From the NCBI GenBank assembly GCA_905234235.1, contig CAJOHN010000005.1, forward strand, positions 90,374-154,373: a DNA stretch of 64,000 nucleotides, in the 5' to 3' direction. Positions 27,206 through 34,765 of the stretch are shown here, piece by piece; positions within the stretch are counted from its first letter, which is position 1; every line of letters begins with the position of its first letter. The position numbers and the translations under genes are program-made. The notes beneath the pieces are model-generated. The model ran no database searches. It had not been told where the DNA came from and was given only the letters and a program-made list of their open reading frames with translations. Source of the DNA: an uncultured Selenomonadaceae bacterium (lineage in GTDB: Bacteria > Bacillota > Negativicutes > Selenomonadales > Selenomonadaceae).

Positions 27206-28438
27206 TTAAAAATTGTAGTCGGCAATGCTCTGAACGTCAGCCCAAAGTCTTTTTATGCCGCCCTTGTTTAACCACGTGCCGTTGGCAAAAATCATTTCGA
27301 GCGCATCCAATTCGCGATTCATGCGCTTAAGACTTTTCTTGAAGTATTTGACGACTTCGCGATTATTGCGAATGGCTTGTTCGGTATCGTTAATTTCCTG
27401 CCTCAGCGCGTCAGGATCATATCCGCCGAAAAACCAGCGAGTTATTCCCCAGCGGTCATCCTCGATGCGCTTTTGTTCGCGTGCCCAATCAAGATTTTCG
27501 CGTTGCTGTTCAATAAGATATTTCCCTTCATAGAGTTGGTCAATCAGCGCGAAGTTAATTCCCATGAGAATCGGCAGGTGAATGTTTATCGGATCCAAAT
27601 CGCCTTGATAGCTGTCGTCTTGCAATGTGTCGCCGAGTGAAACCGGAATTATCGCGATAATATTTTGGTTATCCTCTTCGCCGAAAAGACCTTCAAAAGC
27701 TTCCTCGACGATTTCGCGAATTTCATCGGGGTCGGTGTCGTCTTGGCACATGTCGTATTTCGTGATGAGCATTCCGATCGGCGGCAGACCAACTTTGCCC
27801 TCGTCCTTGAATTTGTTGCGCAGTTCGGTAAGATATGGATTGATATGTTTGGCGCAACGAGTCTTGACCTTGCGAATTTTGTTCCGCGTGCCGCTGCCGA
27901 CCAAGTTCGCGCCGTCAATGCAGATGAAAAGCATTTCAGACTCTTTAATCGATTTTTCAACTTCCTTGTATTGCTCGCTTCCGACATCTCGACGCGTGGC
28001 GTCCAGGAAACCACCGGGATAATCTACCCACGTAAACGGCAAAATCGTTTCGTAATCGTACTGCAAATTGAAGTTGAATTTCTGCACGTCGTCGGTGCCG
28101 GCGGGAAATCTGTTTTGCCCGCGCGATTTGTCTTTGAGCATTTCATAGCGCAACGTGAGATTTTTATCGGCGTCGGGGTCGGTGGCAATGACCGTGTAGC
28201 CCGCAACGCTCATGCTCATTTCGTAATACATGCCGAGCAGGTAACACGTCTTGCCCGAACCCGTTTCGCCCAAGATCGTAAATTTTCTTCCGTCCATGTC
28301 GTTATCTCCTGTCGAATTGTTTGTGGCGGGAACCGTAAGTGTTTGCCCGTCAGCCGTGAAAATAATGTCGCCGAAATCTTTGTCATTGGCGACGACAAAC
28401 GCTACGGTGCTACTCACTTGAAGGTTTATGGCGGCCAA
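27206..28438 (-). CDS. TRAFAC-like P-loop GTPase, 410 aa
   Basis: Residues 1-45 form a beta-rich leader with a linker. The GTPase core has G1 ILGETGSGKTCYLLGMYYE, G3 WVDYPGGFLD, G4 LITKYDMCQ, and a likely G5 PVSLGD. The LLGMYYEM start of helix 1 and the DYPGG switch recall the DO-GTPase and related conflict-system GTPases rather than Era or Obg. The last about 90 residues are a coiled coil (EQQRENLDWAREQKRIEDDR and a later NREVVKYFKKSLKRMNREL). Encoded 18 bp after the EIIA-like gene and 15 bp before the tail-anchored one. The operon suggests a membrane-associated switch; the trigger and effector are unknown. Confidence 0.7.
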   Translation of the reverse strand: MAAINLQVSSTVAFVVANDKDFGDIIFTADGQTLTVPATNNSTGDNDMDGRKFTILGETGSGKTCYLLGMYYEMSMSVAGYTVIATDPDADKNLTLRYEMLKDKSRGQNRFPAGTDDVQKFNFNLQYDYETILPFTWVDYPGGFLDATRRDVGSEQYKEVEKSIKESEMLFICIDGANLVGSGTRNKIRKVKTRCAKHINPYLTELRNKFKDEGKVGLPPIGMLITKYDMCQDDTDPDEIREIVEEAFEGLFGEEDNQNIIAIIPVSLGDTLQDDSYQGDLDPINIHLPILMGINFALIDQLYEGKYLIEQQRENLDWAREQKRIEDDRWGITRWFFGGYDPDALRQEINDTEQAIRNNREVVKYFKKSLKRMNRELDALEMIFANGTWLNKGGIKRLWADVQSIADYNF

Positions 28439-28456
28439 ATTTTGATGATTTTCGAT

Positions 28457-28867
28457 TCAGTCGCCTTCGCCGACGAAAACTGTACCCAAACCGAATTGAA
28501 TAATAAGTTTGATGCCGTCATTCGATTCAATGACAAGTCCGTCATCGAGAACTTGGAGCACACGCCCGTTGAACGGCGAAATAATTCTTCCGGTGCAATT
28601 ATTTTTAATTGCGGCACCGCGACATTTTCCGCGCGAAAAATCTTCGTCGCCAAGTTCCACGAGGTCACCCTCTGCGGGAGCCGACAACAATATATTCCGT
28701 TTGGATTTTGGTTCGGAAGGTGTGTCAATTTTTTCGCGAACGTCGGGCGGTACTTCCGAGGGCGGAATTTCTCTTGTCGTCGTCGTATCCGAATTTTTCT
28801 TATCGTCACCCGAAAGTGCCAAGCCCACCAAACCTGCCGCCGCCGCGCCTATGAGTAAAGGAATCAT
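28457..28867 (-). CDS. Membrane-anchored EIIA-like domain without catalytic His, 136 aa
   Basis: ATG at 28865-28867 gives MIPLLIGAAAAGLVGLALSG, an N-terminal membrane helix. A Pro/Glu/Lys linker follows. The C-terminal 80 residues follow the glucose-type PTS EIIA fold: ILLSAPAEGDLVEL, RGAAIKNNCTGRIISPFNGR, and VIESNDGIKLIIQFGLGTVF-VGEGD. In EIIA enzymes two histidines, in THA and LIHIG, carry the phosphate. Here the matching places read DDG and IIQFG, so phosphotransfer is not expected. The domain probably serves as a binding or sensing module for the GTPase encoded 18 bp downstream. Confidence 0.6.
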   Translation of the reverse strand: MIPLLIGAAAAGLVGLALSGDDKKNSDTTTTREIPPSEVPPDVREKIDTPSEPKSKRNILLSAPAEGDLVELGDEDFSRGKCRGAAIKNNCTGRIISPFNGRVLQVLDDGLVIESNDGIKLIIQFGLGTVFVGEGD

Positions 28868-28884
28868 CTTATCACTACCTTTCG

Positions 28885-29037
28885 CTAGTTCTCGAATTTG
28901 CGATTGATTGTCCAAACGTGCGGTTTGTCGCCTTGCCGACGCGGGCATTTGCCGGGTTGTGGCTTACCCAGCGACACAAAGCGGATTTCTTTCTTGCCGC
29001 AGTGACTGCACATATACTCGATTCTTTTCGTTGCCAT
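28885..29037 (-). CDS. Zinc-ribbon protein, 50 aa
   Basis: MATKRIEYMCSHCGKKEIRF, then GKCPRRQGDKPHVWTINRKF. CxxC and a later C plus His can bind one zinc. ATG at 29035-29037 with AGGATTG upstream. It is first in the GTPase operon, 17 bp before the EIIA-like gene. Function unknown. Confidence 0.6.
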   Translation of the reverse strand: MATKRIEYMCSHCGKKEIRFVSLGKPQPGKCPRRQGDKPHVWTINRKFEN

Positions 29038-29157
29038 TAGATCAATCCTTTCAAACAATCGCACGACTTATTAAGTAAAAAAGTAGCGGTCGATCTTTCG
29101 TCTAATCGGTCGCACGCAAACAAACAGCTAAGTGCAAGATAAGTCATCTTACCAAAG

Positions 29158-29508
29158 TCAAATTCCCTTTTGGTGTTCTGCCGGAACACTGGCGACGGAA
29201 TTTTCGTCCTCGGATTCCTCTTCTTCATCATCCTTGAGTTCAGAAGGCAGAGGATTCCACCACATTTGTTTCTCCATCTCATTGAAAGTCACCAACAAGG
29301 TGATGTCGATTTGCAGTGCTTCAGCAATGTCCGACAGGGTTATCACCGAAACGTTGTCGTGATACTTACCTCGCTCGATTCGGCTCAATGCACTGCGGCT
29401 GAGATATACCCGTTTTGCCAATTCAGACTGGCTCATATCGCGCAGGGTTCTGTAATAGGCAATCTTCGCGCCGATCTGCTTGAGCAGTATTTGCTTTTTA
29501 ACCTCCAA
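29158..29508 (-). CDS. XRE-family transcriptional regulator, 116 aa
   Basis: HTH at about residues 8-65: IGAKIAYYRTLRDMSQSELA, then RVYLSRSALSRIERGK and DIAEALQIDITLL. The C-terminal tail is very acidic (DDEEEESEDE). TTG at 29506-29508 chosen because GGGGAGG lies 8 nt before it. It is upstream of the zinc-ribbon and GTPase genes on the same strand, with a 120 bp gap, so it may regulate that operon. A GATAAT -10-like box is at 29536-29541. Confidence 0.7.
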   Translation of the reverse strand: MEVKKQILLKQIGAKIAYYRTLRDMSQSELAKRVYLSRSALSRIERGKYHDNVSVITLSDIAEALQIDITLLVTFNEMEKQMWWNPLPSELKDDEEEESEDENSVASVPAEHQKGI

Positions 29509-29691
29509 GTTCCCAACCTCCCCAGTTTCCTCGTAATTATCGCATATTGCCGCGACCTTTGCTTGCACAGACTAGCCCAAATGGTGTTCAAACGTCACTT
29601 TTAAGAAACGTTCCGCTCCGCAATGAGTAAGTGGCTCATTTCCATAGTATGTGGTTCATATAACCCGCATTTACGAAGTGAAACAAAAGCA

Positions 29692-29722
29692 GGGGCTGTC
29701 ACTGCGACAGCCCCTTTTTTAC
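29692..29722. terminator. Strong hairpin terminator
   Basis: GGGGCTGTC, 5-nt loop, GACAGCCCC, TTTTTT. 9 bp GC-rich perfect stem. It is located after the minus-strand gene at 29791; the longer T-run is on the plus strand. Confidence 0.75.
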
Positions 29723-29790
29723 TGGTTATCGTTATGCGTAGAGATGATGAAGAATGTTGGTCACTAATGCCTATTCACCGCCGTGTCGGG

Positions 29791-30459
29791 TCAAACTACC
29801 GGCTTGCCATTTTGGTAAACAATGAGCTTTGTCGTTACCGGCAACTCGTGTTCTTCCAAGTCCTCAAAGAGCTCTTTGTCCCTCGGCGTCTCTAACTTCA
29901 ATGTCGCCGTTGCTTGCGGGGCGAAAAGCATTCCGTACTGCTCTCGTAGCAGATATTCAAACCACTTAGTGGTCGCCACGGGCATCATTACGTCTAACGG
30001 CAAGTCAGGGCAAATCGGCGTACGCTGATAGGTGGCGACTTCCATTGGGTGTTGACACATGTACCCATACGCAATTATTGCTCTGGCGTCCTCTATGTTC
30101 ACGGCTTCGACGACTTCGGCGAAGGGGAGCCTCTCAAGAACGTCTACCAACATTTCCTCATCGATGAATATCCCGACGTACCACGGGTGCATTACCGCGT
30201 AGATACACCGATAATCGATAACGGGTGCCACGTAATCCGGCTTAAAGAAAAGCGGACGCGTCAGCATTTCCTCGTAGGTCGGAACCGTTACACCGCCCGA
30301 ACGAGCTTGGCATTCATTGTAAGCCTGGACATATGCGTCGACAGGAGTGGCGAACTCCATTATGTGAACTCTCTCGACTGTCGGCATAATGTCAAGAAGC
30401 TCGTGTGCCGAATTTGCCAGTTTGAAGCCGCCGTCGAAAACCATGCTGAAATACCTCAT
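29791..30459 (-). CDS. Hypothetical protein, 222 aa
   Basis: Starts MRYFSMVFDGGFKLANSAHE. The first 50 residues faintly recall the N-terminal hybrid-binding domain of RNase H1 (short beta strands followed by EFATPVDAYVQAYNECQA), but the key aromatic residues are not clear. The rest (VAPVIDYRCIYAVMHPWYVG) is unfamiliar. ATGA overlap with the upstream excisionase-like gene shows that the two form one operon near the right end of the large element. Confidence 0.5.
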   Translation of the reverse strand: MRYFSMVFDGGFKLANSAHELLDIMPTVERVHIMEFATPVDAYVQAYNECQARSGGVTVPTYEEMLTRPLFFKPDYVAPVIDYRCIYAVMHPWYVGIFIDEEMLVDVLERLPFAEVVEAVNIEDARAIIAYGYMCQHPMEVATYQRTPICPDLPLDVMMPVATTKWFEYLLREQYGMLFAPQATATLKLETPRDKELFEDLEEHELPVTTKLIVYQNGKPVV

Positions 30460-30650
30460 TGTTCATTCCTCCTATTGCTCTGCTTTTGCAGATAATCCTG
30501 AACAGCTTTCTGCGAGACGAGCCATTTGCGATTAAGGTGAACCGCCTCGATTTGATTCGATTTCAACAGCCGATAAGCCGACGTGCGACCGATTCTAAGG
30601 AATTCGCACAGCTCGTCGACCGTCAAGAAACCGCTTTTTCCTGTGTCCAT
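30456..30650 (-). CDS. Excisionase-like HTH protein, 64 aa
   Basis: GFLTVDELCEFLRIGRTSAY, then RLLKSNQIEAVHLNRKWLVS: a MerR/excisionase winged helix. It sits 550 bp from the 31.2 kb attachment site, beside two long TATGTAC-bounded repeats that could be its binding sites. Together with the int-xis pair at 10.5-11.9 kb, this gives the large element two excisionase-type proteins. Confidence 0.7.
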   Translation of the reverse strand: MDTGKSGFLTVDELCEFLRIGRTSAYRLLKSNQIEAVHLNRKWLVSQKAVQDYLQKQSNRRNEQ

Positions 30651-30670
30651 AGGACATCACCTTCCTTTAC

Positions 30671-30755
30671 CGATATGTACGATGGTTATTGAAAGCCAAA
30701 ATCAGCACCGGTTGACCGCTAACATCATTTGCCACTGCCGATTACCTATATGTAC
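30671..30755. repeat. TATGTAC-bounded repeat, copy 1
   Basis: About 85 bp, similar to 30926-31011. It begins GATATGTACGATGGTTATTG and ends GATTACCTATATGTAC. It lies just upstream of the excisionase-like gene. Confidence 0.75.
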
Positions 30756-30825
30756 CGTTGCAAATCAAAATCTGTTCCTGCGATCACGTCGGACAAGCTT
30801 TATCAAATTCAGAATCTGAGGCAAT

Positions 30826-30868
30826 AAAAAAGGCAACCTTGGTGTTCTTCCAAAAGCTTGCCTCTTTC
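30826..30868. terminator. Hairpin terminator between the two repeats
   Basis: AAAAAAGGCAACCTTGG and CCAAAAGCTTGCCTCTTT form a stem with T-runs on both strands. Confidence 0.6.
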
Positions 30869-30925
30869 GTTTTATACGGAGATACGTTTAATCGTGAGAA
30901 TAGGAGATTGAACCTTTCCTTCCTA

Positions 30926-31011
30926 CTGATATGTACGAAGGTTATTGAATACCAAAATCGACACGAGTTTACCATTAACATCATCTGCCGGTGCTGATTA
31001 CCTGTATGTAC
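30926..31011. repeat. TATGTAC-bounded repeat, copy 2
   Basis: Direct copy of 30671-30755 (GATATGTACGAAGGTTATTG to GATTACCTGTATGTAC), with ACATCAT and GCTGATTACC conserved inside. Both copies follow a CCTTTCCTT-like stretch. Confidence 0.75.
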
Positions 31012-31163
31012 GCTCTACATTCAAACATAAATGAGAATCGTCAGCTCGTCACCGCCTGCAACCTTTGAAATCGCCGCTTGTTATCTTCGTTTCAAATATC
31101 GTCCGTTTGTCCGTGCCGTCCGTCGATTTTATCAGTGGACCCACAAATGGACCAACAAAACGG

Positions 31164-31188
31164 AAAAAGCCCCAACCGAAGTCGAGAC
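31164..31188 (-). terminator. tRNA-type terminator at the 31.2 kb attachment site
   Basis: The minus strand reads GTCTCGAC-TTCG-GTTGGGGC-TTTTT: an 8 bp stem with G-U pairs capped by a stable TTCG loop. It is located 15 bp after the tRNA 3' fragment. Confidence 0.7.
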
Positions 31189-31192
31189 TTTG

Positions 31193-31249
31193 TTGATTTC
31201 ATATGGCGCGCCCGGCGTGACTCGAACACGCGACCCACGGCTTAGAAGG
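31193..31249 (-). repeat. Attachment site between the two elements (57 bp direct repeat)
   Basis: Identical over 57 bp to 43244-43300. It contains the tRNA-Arg(TCT) 3' half (31204-31249) with CCA but no 5' half. The left half of the pair bounding the 12.05 kb element, and at the same time the right boundary of the 29.7 kb element. Confidence 0.9.
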
Positions 31250-31433
31250 ACTGCTATATTAATTTTACGTTTTCTGCAACAACTATTTAGTCCTTGCCGT
31301 TGCTACTTTGGTTTTATCGTTCCGTCGTAAATTTTGCTCGCAGAAACATTCCTGCTTAAAATTCCTTGCCAAACAAGGCTTTTTAGTTACATACAAATTA
31401 CATACTCGCCTGCAGGAACTCGTTTTTTCTTGC

Positions 31434-31458
31434 AGGTGTTTTAAATTTTAAAACACCT
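31434..31458. repeat. 25 bp palindrome, copy 1
   Basis: AGGTGTTTTAAA-T-TTTAAAACACCT is perfectly symmetric. It differs from 39874-39898 only at the symmetric pair of positions 3 and 23. It is a candidate operator or ParB-binding site. Confidence 0.65.
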
Positions 31459-31630
31459 ACCGTTTGCTGAAATATTGCGTTGCAGATTTTGTTTCTCTTG
31501 ATTCCAAAATTTTTAGTGCAAGCTTTTGTATTAACTACAATTTTTATTGCCCACCGAATAAGCAAAATTTTTTCGTTCCTCGTTATATTTTTCGTTTCTC
31601 GTCATATTTCTTTGATGGAGGTGAATTACT

Positions 31631-32122
31631 ATGCAAGAAATTCCTTTAGCCGCGAAAAGAAAATGTAAAAACAGCGGCAAATATTTTGCTCGCGTCGATG
31701 ATGAACTGTTCGATGAGTTGAATAAATATCATTGGAGCATATCGACAAACGGTTATGCTCAGCGGCGTGACGACAAAGGGGCAATAATCCTTATGCACCG
31801 CCAGATTATGAATCTCACTTTTGGCGATAAACAATGTGTTGATCATATCAACAGAGATCGTCTTGACAACAGAATATCTAATCTCCGACTTTGCACGCGA
31901 ACCGAAAATAATCACAACATGAAACTCAGCTCTCGAAATAAATCCGGTGCCAAAGGCATTTATAAAGATAAAAATCGTCTTCGTGTGAGTATCATGTTCA
32001 ACAGAAAAAAAATTTATCTTGGCACTTTTCCTAACACCGAACAAGGTTTCAAAGAAGCGACAAAAGCTTACAATGAGGCGGCTATCAAATATTATGGTGA
32101 ATTTGCTTATCTCAATCCGTGA
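31631..32122 (+). CDS. HNH endonuclease with AP2 DNA-binding domain, 163 aa
   Basis: A homing-type nuclease. After an N-terminal NUMOD-like part (KYHWSISTNGYAQRRDDKG) comes the HNH core: LMHRQIMNLTFG, CVDHINRDRLDNRISNLRLC, TRTENNHN. The C-terminal AP2-like domain reads SGAKGIYKDKNRLRVSIMFN then YLGTFPNTEQGFKEATKAYN. Start ATG with GGAGGTG 8 nt upstream. It is a free-standing gene at the left end of the 12 kb element. Its cut site is not known. Confidence 0.85.
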   Translation: MQEIPLAAKRKCKNSGKYFARVDDELFDELNKYHWSISTNGYAQRRDDKGAIILMHRQIMNLTFGDKQCVDHINRDRLDNRISNLRLCTRTENNHNMKLSSRNKSGAKGIYKDKNRLRVSIMFNRKKIYLGTFPNTEQGFKEATKAYNEAAIKYYGEFAYLNP

Positions 32123-32140
32123 CGTTTGAAAACCTGCATA

Positions 32141-32190
32141 AAAAATCCGACCGAAACTTTAATGTTCAATTTCGCGTCGGATATTTTTTC
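32141..32190. terminator. Terminator between convergent genes
   Basis: AAAAATCCGAC and GTCGGATATTTTTT form a 7 bp stem with runs of T on both strands. Confidence 0.65.
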
Positions 32191-32563
32191 ATTTCGCGAG
32201 GTTAATATGTAGTTTAACCGTCTGAACAAGGATAAAGTCTATCAGCTTACAAATATCTTCTTCTGTCACGCCGCCGAGCTTGCCTTCTTCGTCGCACGTC
32301 GTGAAAACTAAATTTCCGCAAAGAACTTGTTCATCACTTAAAAATAAAGTCGGCACAGGTTTTTCTTTCAGCAAAAATTCGTCGTCACAATAAATATCGA
32401 AAAATTTTCCGTCGACTTCAATCCGTACAAGGTCTATCGAGTCACAACCGATTATTCTGTACAATTCTTCAAGTGTCTTTTCTGAATCAATAAACCGAAC
32501 GTGTGGAATAATCGCTTTGATTTTGTGGTTTACTTCCAGCGTCAAGACTTGAATTTGTTTCAT
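32189..32563 (-). CDS. DUF3846-like protein, 124 aa
   Basis: Paralogue of 21684-22067: HVRFIDSEKTLEELYRIIGC, VDGKFFDIYCDDEFLL and TLFLSDEQVLCGNLVFTTCD-EEGK keep the same order and spacing. ATG behind AAAAGGG. Unlike the first copy, its C terminus looks complete (EEDICKLIDFILVQTVKLHI). The family is common in mobile elements, without known function. Confidence 0.65.
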   Translation of the reverse strand: MKQIQVLTLEVNHKIKAIIPHVRFIDSEKTLEELYRIIGCDSIDLVRIEVDGKFFDIYCDDEFLLKEKPVPTLFLSDEQVLCGNLVFTTCDEEGKLGGVTEEDICKLIDFILVQTVKLHINLAK

Positions 32564-32567
32564 GTCA

Positions 32568-33149
32568 TTAAGCCCTTTTTTCAATGAAGATGAGATTAAG
32601 CTTGGTAAAATCTTTCTCAGGCGCGTCTGAAATTGTCAGCAAATGCCACGCCCAAATCCCAACGTTTTCAAAGCCGATATTGCCTTCGTGGAAGTCTCCG
32701 CCGCCGCGTCCATTTCCTACCGCTGTGAGCAAGGGCAAAGGGTGAATGCACCAGCCGTGTTTGTCTATAGACTTCGCCCTGTACTCATTCAAATCCACGT
32801 ATTCTTTCGTGTCATAATTGATGAGAAATTTTCCGTCGAGGGTGAAGACTGTAGAAGTTGAGCCCAACATCTTAACATTGTCGCCCCACACTTCACGATA
32901 GCACGGAATGTAACTCGCCGAGCAATTCGGAAAGTTAAAGTCGTCGGGTTCGCCGGCATAATCGCCTACCCATGCCACGCGACCGAGCTTGTTATAAAGC
33001 CTCTCCGAAAACGAGTTGACGAACGAATTTTCCCACCAACTATGTTCAAGCAGTTTCGCGAACATATATTCGCCGTCTACCGAGCGATTGAAAACTTTGC
33101 AGTCAGTGCCAAACTCGTTGCCCAAAACCGCCATGTAATACTGTCCCAT
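32568..33149 (-). CDS. Hypothetical protein, 193 aa
   Basis: Starts MGQYYMAVLGNEFGTDCKVF, with a GQYY opening seen in small phage/ICE proteins. Aromatic-rich (LLEHSWWENSFVNSFSERLY, then GVWAW-type repeats near the end). ATG 10 nt behind AAAGGA. It is co-directional with the DUF3846 gene downstream (4 bp gap). No motif identified. Confidence 0.5.
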   Translation of the reverse strand: MGQYYMAVLGNEFGTDCKVFNRSVDGEYMFAKLLEHSWWENSFVNSFSERLYNKLGRVAWVGDYAGEPDDFNFPNCSASYIPCYREVWGDNVKMLGSTSTVFTLDGKFLINYDTKEYVDLNEYRAKSIDKHGWCIHPLPLLTAVGNGRGGGDFHEGNIGFENVGIWAWHLLTISDAPEKDFTKLNLIFIEKRA

Positions 33150-33245
33150 ACACATCAATTCCTTTCATTTAGTTTACGAGCTTATTATGTCGTGTATTGG
33201 CGAAAATTATACGGAATTTGGCAACTTTTTTATTAGAATCGCACT

Positions 33246-33280
33246 AAAAAAACTCCCACATTTCTGCAGGAGCTTTGTTT
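33246..33280 (-). terminator. Intrinsic terminator
   Basis: The minus strand reads CTCCTGCAGAAATGTGGGAG then TTTTTTTAG. It follows the 33296-33883 gene. Confidence 0.65.
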
Positions 33281-33295
33281 TCGTTTCAGCTGATT

Positions 33296-33883
33296 TTACT
33301 TTTTAACTTCGGTTTTGGTTTCAGTTTTCTTTTCTTCGTACAGACTCATCACCCAAGCTTCAAACCGTTTAATCTGCTTTTCGTATAAGTCGTTCGTCAC
33401 CCAGAACTTTTTGTCGCCGATTTGAATAACCGTCGTAGCGTATCTGGCGTGACCGCTGATTTTTCTGTCGTTCGGATTCTTCGTAACAGGCTTGAGGAAC
33501 GCGTACCTGATATTGAGCGTCTTCTTCGTGTCGTCCGTGCTGAGGAGCAACTTCACAACGTCGGCGGTGATTTTGCCGTCGGCGAGGGCTTTTGCAAAGA
33601 GTTCGCGAATTTGTGCGCCTGCCGATTTTTTCTTGAGCTTGCTCGCGTTGACGACATTGTTCATAACCTGTTCGCTGATGATTGGCGTGCTTTCAACCTT
33701 CGCGCTCTTTTCGGGCTTAACGAGATTGACTTTGGTCGTCGTCGTTTCGTTCGTCACCGTCGCGATTTTGCTTGCCAGTTTCGTGGTTTCGGTTGCTGTG
33801 GCAATCTTGACTTCACTCGTCGCTTTGGCTTTGCCCTCAACCTTAGTTTCTGTCGTGGTCGCTACTTTCTTTGTTTCCGTCAT
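33296..33883 (-). CDS. Low-complexity N-terminal / globular C-terminal protein, 195 aa
   Basis: Residues 1 to about 70 are Thr/Lys/Glu/Val repeats (TETKKVATTTETKVEGKAKA), disordered. From about 85 a compact domain follows (AGAQIRELFAKALADGKITA, then KFWVTNDLYEKQIKRFEAWV). Strong AGGAAC ribosome site. Alanine and threonine codons repeat in blocks, so length variation is likely. Possibly a nucleoid-associated or scaffold protein of the element. Function unknown. Confidence 0.5.
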   Translation of the reverse strand: MTETKKVATTTETKVEGKAKATSEVKIATATETTKLASKIATVTNETTTTKVNLVKPEKSAKVESTPIISEQVMNNVVNASKLKKKSAGAQIRELFAKALADGKITADVVKLLLSTDDTKKTLNIRYAFLKPVTKNPNDRKISGHARYATTVIQIGDKKFWVTNDLYEKQIKRFEAWVMSLYEEKKTETKTEVKK

Positions 33884-34077
33884 TTTTATCAGTTCCTTTC
33901 TTTGTGCAAGAGGTTTTATTTATCTTATGGGCTTATATTAACGCGTCTTCACGGAAAACAGATGGAAAATGAGATTTTTTTATTAGAATTTGGCTAGAAT
34001 CAGATTAGAATTACACGGAATTTCTACGGAAACAAAAAAAGCAGGATTTCTCCCGCTTAAAGACTTTCTGTTTTAAG

Positions 34078-34527
34078 TTAAGTCGATAATTTTCCGTGCT
34101 GATGACTTTCGCGCACGAGCATAGCACAGATTTTTCTCTGATACGGATTGTCCATTGTAAGTTCCTGCCCTTTTGGGAAACGCCGCGATTCGCGGTAGAC
34201 TACCATATATTCTTCCGTTGACGGATTGTAAAACATTCCATAGCCGCCGTTCGGTCCGACAGGGTGTTCCTCAACGCTACCGTTAGATTCAATTTCGTAG
34301 ACATCGAAAACTATGAATTCTTGATAACGAAAAGAACTTCTGAAGTTCATATCCAGCATTCGCGCCGAGCTGATTCGGAAAACCATTTTCGAGCCGTCAT
34401 TGCGTTCAACCCATATCGGCAAATCAGAATCACCCTTCCAATAAACCGTATCACTTGACGCCGCATTTGCCGAACTCGTGACCGCAACGAACAGCGCGAA
34501 GATCATAGCTGTAAAAATTTTTTTCAT
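34078..34527 (-). CDS. Secreted hypothetical protein, 149 aa
   Basis: MKKIFTAMIFALFVAVTSSA-NA is a classic Sec signal peptide with an ANA/A cleavage site. The mature part (VYWKGDSDLPIWVERNDGSK and later KICAMLVRESHQHGKL) lacks known motifs; beta-rich. ATG with GAGGTAG 9 nt upstream. A chromosomal-type secreted protein in the middle of a small element suggests cargo. Confidence 0.6.
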   Translation of the reverse strand: MKKIFTAMIFALFVAVTSSANAASSDTVYWKGDSDLPIWVERNDGSKMVFRISSARMLDMNFRSSFRYQEFIVFDVYEIESNGSVEEHPVGPNGGYGMFYNPSTEEYMVVYRESRRFPKGQELTMDNPYQRKICAMLVRESHQHGKLST

Positions 34528-34551
34528 AAGCACTACCTCATTCGCAGACAA

Positions 34552-34734
34552 TTATCTCAAAAGCAAAATGTAAGCTGCAGTAGCTTTCAATCTCAGCGAC
34601 CACAAAGAACCAGAAGGAACTTCAACACGTCCAATAGGATTTCCGCCGTATTCACTGTTGAAAATTATTCCGTTTTTGTCGATACGCCCGACGGTTCTGC
34701 CGCCATACTCGCTGTTAAAAATTATTGCCGCCAT
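34552..34734 (-). CDS. Small beta-repeat protein (4-fold beta-flower-like), 60 aa
   Basis: Two near-identical units: IIFNSEYGGRTVGRID and IIFNSEYGGNPIGRVE. The unit length and G-R signature recall the small beta-flower proteins of Gram-positive bacteria. ATG behind GAAGGTGG. Role unknown. Confidence 0.45.
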   Translation of the reverse strand: MAAIIFNSEYGGRTVGRIDKNGIIFNSEYGGNPIGRVEVPSGSLWSLRLKATAAYILLLR

Positions 34735-34765
34735 AAAAAAACCACCTTCAATCAAAAATTTTATT

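Noticed and set aside
27665..28858. 397-codon plus-strand open frame
   Set aside because: Antisense to the GTPase and EIIA-like genes. No motif, no ribosome site; a shadow.
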